This document shows, one piece after another, positions 60,913-64,000 of a DNA stretch of 64,000 nucleotides. A model generated the notes under the pieces. That model did no database searches. It had not been told where the DNA came from and worked only from the letters and a program-made list of their open reading frames with translations. The stretch spans positions 38,964 through 102,963 of the forward strand of contig JAXJXV010000011.1 of NCBI GenBank assembly GCA_036307305.1, in the 5' to 3' direction. Every line of letters begins with the position of its first letter. Positions within the stretch are counted from its first letter, which is position 1. This DNA comes from SIG607 sp036307305. Its GTDB lineage: Bacteria; Bacillota; Clostridia; Oscillospirales; Acutalibacteraceae. The translations under genes and the position numbers were made by a program.

Positions 60913-62217
60913 TTAGTTGTTTTTATTGCGCAATTCTTTTGCTTCGTTGAGCTTATGAGTACGTCTTTCTTTAATATGGTCAGGCATAGGCTTGATTTCA
61001 CCTGCAGCGGTAAGAGCCATTCTTGTGAATACAGGTCCGAACAATTCGTATATAAGAACTGCAAACAAGGTTATGTTTCTGATAAGGTTTCCCTGTTCCC
61101 CAAGCTGCATAGCTGTAGCGCACATACCAAGGGCAACACCCGCCTGTGGAAGCAAGGTAATACCAAGATATTTACAAATCTGTGGAGAACATTTCGTAAT
61201 TTCCGCGCTGAAAAACGTGCCAAGGTATTTACCTAAGGAACGGAATACTATATATACCAAGCCTATAACAACTATAGAAAGACTTGCAAACACGTTAAGC
61301 TCAAGCTCAGCGCCGCTTATAACGAAGAAAATCGCAAATAACGGTGAAGTCCATTTATCACTTGCAGCCATAAGGTCGTGAGAAAGAGGACATATATTAC
61401 AGAACACCGTTCCAAGCATCATACAGGTAAGAAGCGGTGAGAAATGCACTGCAACGGGACCGATATTAAAGTGAAGCATTGAAATAGAAGCGGTTAGGAA
61501 TACAGCGCCGATAGTAAGATTTAATCGGTTGGTATTAGAATTAAAGAGCTTTTCGAGATGTGTAAGCACAACTCCCATAACAGCGCCGAGAATAAGTGAA
61601 CAAGCTATTTCAACGATAGGATTAACAATAATAGAAACCAAATCAACCTGACCGCTTACCAAGGTTTTTGCTATACCGAAAGAAACCGCAAAAGCAACAA
61701 GACCAACCGCATCGTCAAGGGCAACTATAGGTAGCAAAAGTCTTGTTAAGGGTCCGTTTGCTTTATACTGTCTTACAACCATGAGCGTAGCAGCAGGAGC
61801 AGTAGCGGTAGCAATCGCGCCGAGAGTCAGTACCTGAGGCAGAGAAATAACTTCAGGCATAATAAGATGTACGCCAAAGAGCGCCGCATCTACAAGCAGA
61901 CACGCAACAAGCGCCTGAACGATACCGATTACAAGAGCCTGTTTTCCTGTCTTTTTGAGTTCATCAAGGCGAAACTCATTACCGATAGAAAAAGCAATAA
62001 AGCCAAGAGCAACCTCAGCAATAAGACCTAAAGCCTCAACATCAGACATTGACGGAAAACCAAGACCGTCTATTTTAAGCTGACCTAAACAGTAAGGGCC
62101 TATTAAAACACCTGTAATAAGATAGGCTGTAACTGACGGCAGTTTGAATTTTTTAAACAGTCGTGTCATCAAAAGACCGGCAAGTAATGATATTGAAACC
62201 GATAACAAAATGTCCAT
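60913..62217 (-). CDS. CPA2-family cation:proton antiporter
   Basis: This 434-aa membrane protein has about 12-13 helices with the CPA2-like features LPSVTAYLITGVLIGP, ALGFIAFSIGNEF, and the ALDDAVGLVAF Asp pair used for ion exchange. No RCK/TrkA-N regulatory domain follows; only a basic tail (PMPDHIKERRTHK) remains. It would exchange K+ or Na+ for H+. It is first in a two-gene unit with eutH. Confidence 0.88.
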   Translation of the reverse strand: MDILLSVSISLLAGLLMTRLFKKFKLPSVTAYLITGVLIGPYCLGQLKIDGLGFPSMSDVEALGLIAEVALGFIAFSIGNEFRLDELKKTGKQALVIGIVQALVACLLVDAALFGVHLIMPEVISLPQVLTLGAIATATAPAATLMVVRQYKANGPLTRLLLPIVALDDAVGLVAFAVSFGIAKTLVSGQVDLVSIIVNPIVEIACSLILGAVMGVVLTHLEKLFNSNTNRLNLTIGAVFLTASISMLHFNIGPVAVHFSPLLTCMMLGTVFCNICPLSHDLMAASDKWTSPLFAIFFVISGAELELNVFASLSIVVIGLVYIVFRSLGKYLGTFFSAEITKCSPQICKYLGITLLPQAGVALGMCATAMQLGEQGNLIRNITLFAVLIYELFGPVFTRMALTAAGEIKPMPDHIKERRTHKLNEAKELRNKNN

Positions 62218-62355
62218 TTAATTCATCTTCTTTTATATGTAATAATTACGGTTTTTAAAACCTTAGGAATTATAACACAAAGAAGGTAATATTTCAATAA
62301 TATATTAGAACAAAAATTACTGCATATTAGATACCGTTTTTATTCAAAAGATAAT

Positions 62356-62386
62356 AAAACCTCTTACAGAATCTGTAAGAGGAAAA
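62356..62386 (-). terminator. terminator of DUF5662-like gene
   Basis: CCTCTTACAGA and TCTGTAAGAGG (62360-62382 region) form a perfect palindrome; the reverse-strand T-run is TTTTATT. Confidence 0.75.
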
Positions 62387-62387
62387 T

Positions 62388-62924
62388 TTAATAATCTTTA
62401 TTATCTTTTAGGAAAGTTTTCAAATATGTAAATGTTTCTTTTTCGCCTTTTTCACTAAGCATAACCAGTAGCATTTCTAAAAAATCAGAGGTTTCTGGGT
62501 GAATAAAACGGTTTGGTTTGCCCCTTAGGAAATATTCAATAGGATGAGAATCGGTATAATGTTTACCCTGATAAATTTTACTTGCCGCAACTCTGTCACA
62601 AAACATCTCAGCTACATAAACAAGAGGCATTTTAACAGGCATTACTTTTCTTTCAACAGGACTATAATCAGTCCAGTATTCAAAATGATGCTTATTTCTG
62701 CCCTTATGATGCATCCATGCAGTAGAATACCCCTTTTTCGTTCTCTCAGCCTCGTTAGGACTCTTTGTACCAAGATAATAATGTACGCCAAGTAAAAACT
62801 CATTAGGAGAAAATTTAGATAAATCGTGAAGAAGCCCTCTTTTTAAAATACCCGCCTTATAACAGTGCTTAATCACGCAATGCCTGTGTCTGCATACAGT
62901 TCTTAGATGCGAAAAAAACTTCAT
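62388..62924 (-). CDS. DUF5662-like protein
   Basis: This 178-aa protein starts MKFFSHLRTVCRHRHCVIKHC with GGCGGTGG as SD at 62924; the open frame to 63020 runs into the hairpin element and is not coding. Conserved His/Asp positions (LLHDLSKFSPNEF, AWMHHKGRNKHHFEYW, MPLVYVAEMFCDR) give an HD-like metal-binding look. I recall these as DUF5662, often in Clostridia and phages, without known activity. The C-terminus is helical and charged. Confidence 0.8.
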   Translation of the reverse strand: MKFFSHLRTVCRHRHCVIKHCYKAGILKRGLLHDLSKFSPNEFLLGVHYYLGTKSPNEAERTKKGYSTAWMHHKGRNKHHFEYWTDYSPVERKVMPVKMPLVYVAEMFCDRVAASKIYQGKHYTDSHPIEYFLRGKPNRFIHPETSDFLEMLLVMLSEKGEKETFTYLKTFLKDNKDY

Positions 62925-62969
62925 AAAACCACCGCCTGTTATTATTGTAGCATAAAAGCATAAATAAAT

Positions 62970-63156
62970 CAAGGCGAAGCCTTGTATATCATCAATTCCG
63001 TAGGAATTGCATATCATCAAAACGAAGTTTTGTATATCTTCATTGCGAAAGGTTTTTAATACACGCTAAAGCGTGATGATATACAGTCCTTACGGACTGA
63101 TGAGATACAACACGACAAAGTCGTGTTGATGATATGCCATTGCTTTCGCAATGGAT
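62970..63156 (-). repeat. multi-hairpin interspersed element, copy B
   Basis: This 187-bp noncoding block reads, on the reverse strand, from ATCC (63156) right after a terminator T-tract. It has hairpins ATTGC/GCAAT, ACACGAC/GTCGTGT, GTCC/GGAC, CGC/GCG, AAAC/GTTT, ATTCC/GGAAT and CAAGGC/GCCTTG. They are joined by the same linkers as copy A (CATATCATCA, then TGATGATATG). The first stem's word recurs inverted at 63042-63051. The end module (ATTCCTACGGAAT, TGATGATATACAAGG) is nearly identical to copy A. It lies between the tRNA cluster terminator and the DUF5662-like gene. Confidence 0.8.
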
Positions 63157-63190
63157 AAAAAAACTCTCGTTCCAAAGAACGAGAGTTTTT
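63157..63190 (-). terminator. terminator of tRNA cluster
   Basis: AAAACTCTCGTTC and GAACGAGAGTTTT pair perfectly around a short loop, with T7 on the reverse strand, directly after tRNA-Gly. Confidence 0.9.
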
Positions 63191-63266
63191 TGGAGCGGAT
63201 TACGGGGCTCGAACCCGCTACCTCCACCTTGGCAAGGTGGCGCTCTACCAGATGAGCTAAATCCGC
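63191..63266 (-). tRNA. tRNA-Gly (anticodon GCC)
   Basis: Acceptor GCGGATT/AATCCGC with encoded CCA. The anticodon loop in CACCTTGCCAAGGTG reads GCC, and the T-arm is GGGTTCGAGCC. It is last in the reverse-strand cluster. Confidence 0.97.
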
Positions 63267-63275
63267 ATATTCAAA

Positions 63276-63351
63276 TGGTGCCTCCGGTCGGAATCGAACC
63301 AACGACACGGGGATTTTCAGTCCCCTGCTCTACCAACTGAGCTACAGAGGC
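63276..63351 (-). tRNA. tRNA-Phe (anticodon GAA)
   Basis: Acceptor GCCTCTG/CGGAGGC with CCA. The anticodon arm is GGGGA, CTGAAAA, TCCCC (anticodon GAA), with GGTTCGATTCC T-arm. Confidence 0.97.
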
Positions 63352-63356
63352 AAAAT

Positions 63357-63433
63357 TGGCGACCTGGATGGGGCTCGAACCCACGACCTCTAGCGTGACA
63401 GGCTAGCGTTCTAACCAGCTGAACTACCAGGCC
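63357..63433 (-). tRNA. tRNA-Asp (anticodon GTC)
   Basis: Acceptor GGCCTGG/CCAGGTC (one G-U pair) with CCA. The anticodon arm is CTAGC, CTGTCAC, GCTAG (anticodon GTC), with GGGTTCGAGCCC T-arm. Confidence 0.97.
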
Positions 63434-63440
63434 ATAAAAA

Positions 63441-63516
63441 TGGTGGGAACAATAGGGCTCGAACCTATGACCCTCTGCTTGTAAGGCAGATGCTCTCCCA
63501 GCTGAGCTATGCTCCC
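63441..63516 (-). tRNA. tRNA-Val (anticodon TAC)
   Basis: Acceptor GGGAGCA/TGTTCCC with CCA. The anticodon arm is TCTGC, CTTACAA, GCAGA (anticodon TAC), with AGGTTCGAGCCCT T-arm. It is first of the cluster. Confidence 0.97.
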
Positions 63517-63583
63517 ACATGATGCCTATGTCGCTTCGTCGCTATTGCTTTTCGCTTCGCCGTATCTCTCAGCGACGTGTATT

Positions 63584-63612
63584 ATAATATCACAATGCGC
63601 CCGAAATGTCAA
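63584..63612 (-). promoter_or_regulatory. promoter of tRNA cluster
   Basis: Reverse-strand TTGACA (63612-63607), a 17-nt spacer and TATTAT (63589-63584), about 68 bp before tRNA-Val. Confidence 0.75.
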
Positions 63613-63670
63613 CACTTTTTTTGAAATTTTTTCAAAAATTTGAAGTCAGGCCTCAGAAGCCCAGTGTTTA

Positions 63671-64000
63671 TCAGGAATTTTTCTCTTTGATTATTGCCTC
63701 AAGATCATCCTTTGTGAACACATATTTTTTATTGCAGAACTGGCAGACCGCTTCAGCCTCGCCCTTTTCGTCCGCCATAGAGCGGATATCGTCGTCGCTC
63801 ATTGTCATAAAGTAGCGTTCGAGCTTTTCACGCGAACAGCCGCACACATAATTTACGGGGGTTTCGTCGAGCACCTCAACGTCAAAGCCGTCGAGCGCGG
63901 TTTTGCAGATGTCAAGAATACTCATTCCCTTTGCGAGCATTGTTGTGACGGGTTCAAGCTTGGCTATATTTTTCTCGAGCTTCTCGATCGTATCCTCAAA
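63671..64000 (-). CDS. hslO: redox-regulated chaperone Hsp33, C-terminal part
   Basis: The frame is open to the window edge and encodes at least 109 residues of the C-terminus. The redox zinc site is visible as CGC in VNYVCGCSREKLERYF and CQFC in AEAVCQFCNKKY, with the SDDDIRSM and family end (FTKDDLEAII). Hsp33 is an oxidation-activated holdase that uses these four Cys. Base composition here is clearly more GC-rich than upstream genes. The start lies beyond the window. Confidence 0.93.
   Translation of the reverse strand, partial: FEDTIEKLEKNIAKLEPVTTMLAKGMSILDICKTALDGFDVEVLDETPVNYVCGCSREKLERYFMTMSDDDIRSMADEKGEAEAVCQFCNKKYVFTKDDLEAIIKEKNS

Noticed and set aside
62925..63020. N-terminal extension of the DUF5662-like protein
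   Set aside because: The extension is translated hairpin-element sequence; the ATG at 62924 has an SD and matches the family-like start.
63090..63520. Several short frames over the tRNA cluster (both strands)
   Set aside because: They read through tRNA T-arms and acceptor stems and have no SD; they are tRNA shadows.

Overview
The window is chromosomal DNA from a low-GC Gram-positive anaerobe of the class Clostridia, most likely an uncultured gut Oscillospiraceae/Oscillospirales-type fibre degrader. The main indications are Clostridia-type gene blocks (lon-engB, smpB-ssrA, MecA, NdoA-type MazF), a lysine riboswitch, meso-diaminopimelate dehydrogenase, Gram-positive lipoproteins, canonical TTGACA/TATAAT promoters with 17-nt spacers, strong GGAGG ribosome binding sites, and many sugar-transport and glycan-degradation genes. 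No rRNA operon or CRISPR array is present.

Layout. 1-5.9 kb: end of a MecA-like adaptor, rpe, then lon-engB-DMT transporter and a TIM-barrel sugar isomerase/epimerase. 5.9-8.7 kb: orphan mazF/ndoA and a polar amino-acid ABC transporter. 8.9-9.8 kb: smpB followed 4 nt later by tmRNA. 9.9-11.1 kb: an unknown 208-aa gene preceded by a phased AATCGTT repeat, two strong hairpins and a 169-bp multi-hairpin element. 11.1-16.9 kb: a PurF paralogue without the N-terminal Cys, a riboswitch-controlled dapA-lysA operon, and phosphoglucomutase. 16.9-28.5 kb: one large reverse-strand carbohydrate-uptake operon (Ser-rich lipoprotein, 980-aa binding protein, two permease pairs, NHL/TPR/Yip1 membrane protein, DUF5696-like lipoprotein; no ATPase), facing a divergent AraC regulator that is translationally coupled to an NAD+-dependent DNA ligase.

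31.8-36.6 kb: a reverse operon starting with a TIR/NB-ARC/TPR (NLR-like STAND) protein followed at 3-nt spacing by the nuclease SfsA, an esterase and a polysaccharide deacetylase. 36.7-38.0 kb: a complete IS3-family (IS150-like) element that appears to have split the terminator of the neighbouring fucI-fucU-fucA operon, which has its own divergent AraC regulator. 42.0-42.9 kb: a decayed GH2 beta-mannosidase gene. 42.9-44.2 kb: isocitrate dehydrogenase. 44.2-46.8 kb: a three-gene phage-tail/lysin remnant with a collagen-like tail protein, next to tRNA-Leu(CAA). 47.3-47.5 kb: an unannotated structured RNA with its own promoter and terminator, followed by a 56-aa Cys-rich protein.

48.6-62.2 kb: reverse-strand metabolic operons: HAD phosphatase, SDR and metallophosphoesterase; a RpiB-like isomerase with two SGNH esterases and a GH78 rhamnosidase; DAP dehydrogenase; an MFS transporter with a GH2 glycosidase; EutH; and a CPA2 antiporter. 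62.4-64 kb: a DUF5662-like protein, a second multi-hairpin element in reverse orientation, a tRNA Val-Asp-Phe-Gly cluster, and the C-terminal part of Hsp33 (more GC-rich than the rest).

The most unusual items are the two multi-hairpin elements. Their linkers and end modules are conserved while their stems differ completely, and both start immediately after the T-tract of a terminator. Next come the TIR-NLR/SfsA operon, the phased AATCGTT array and the orphan structured RNA.
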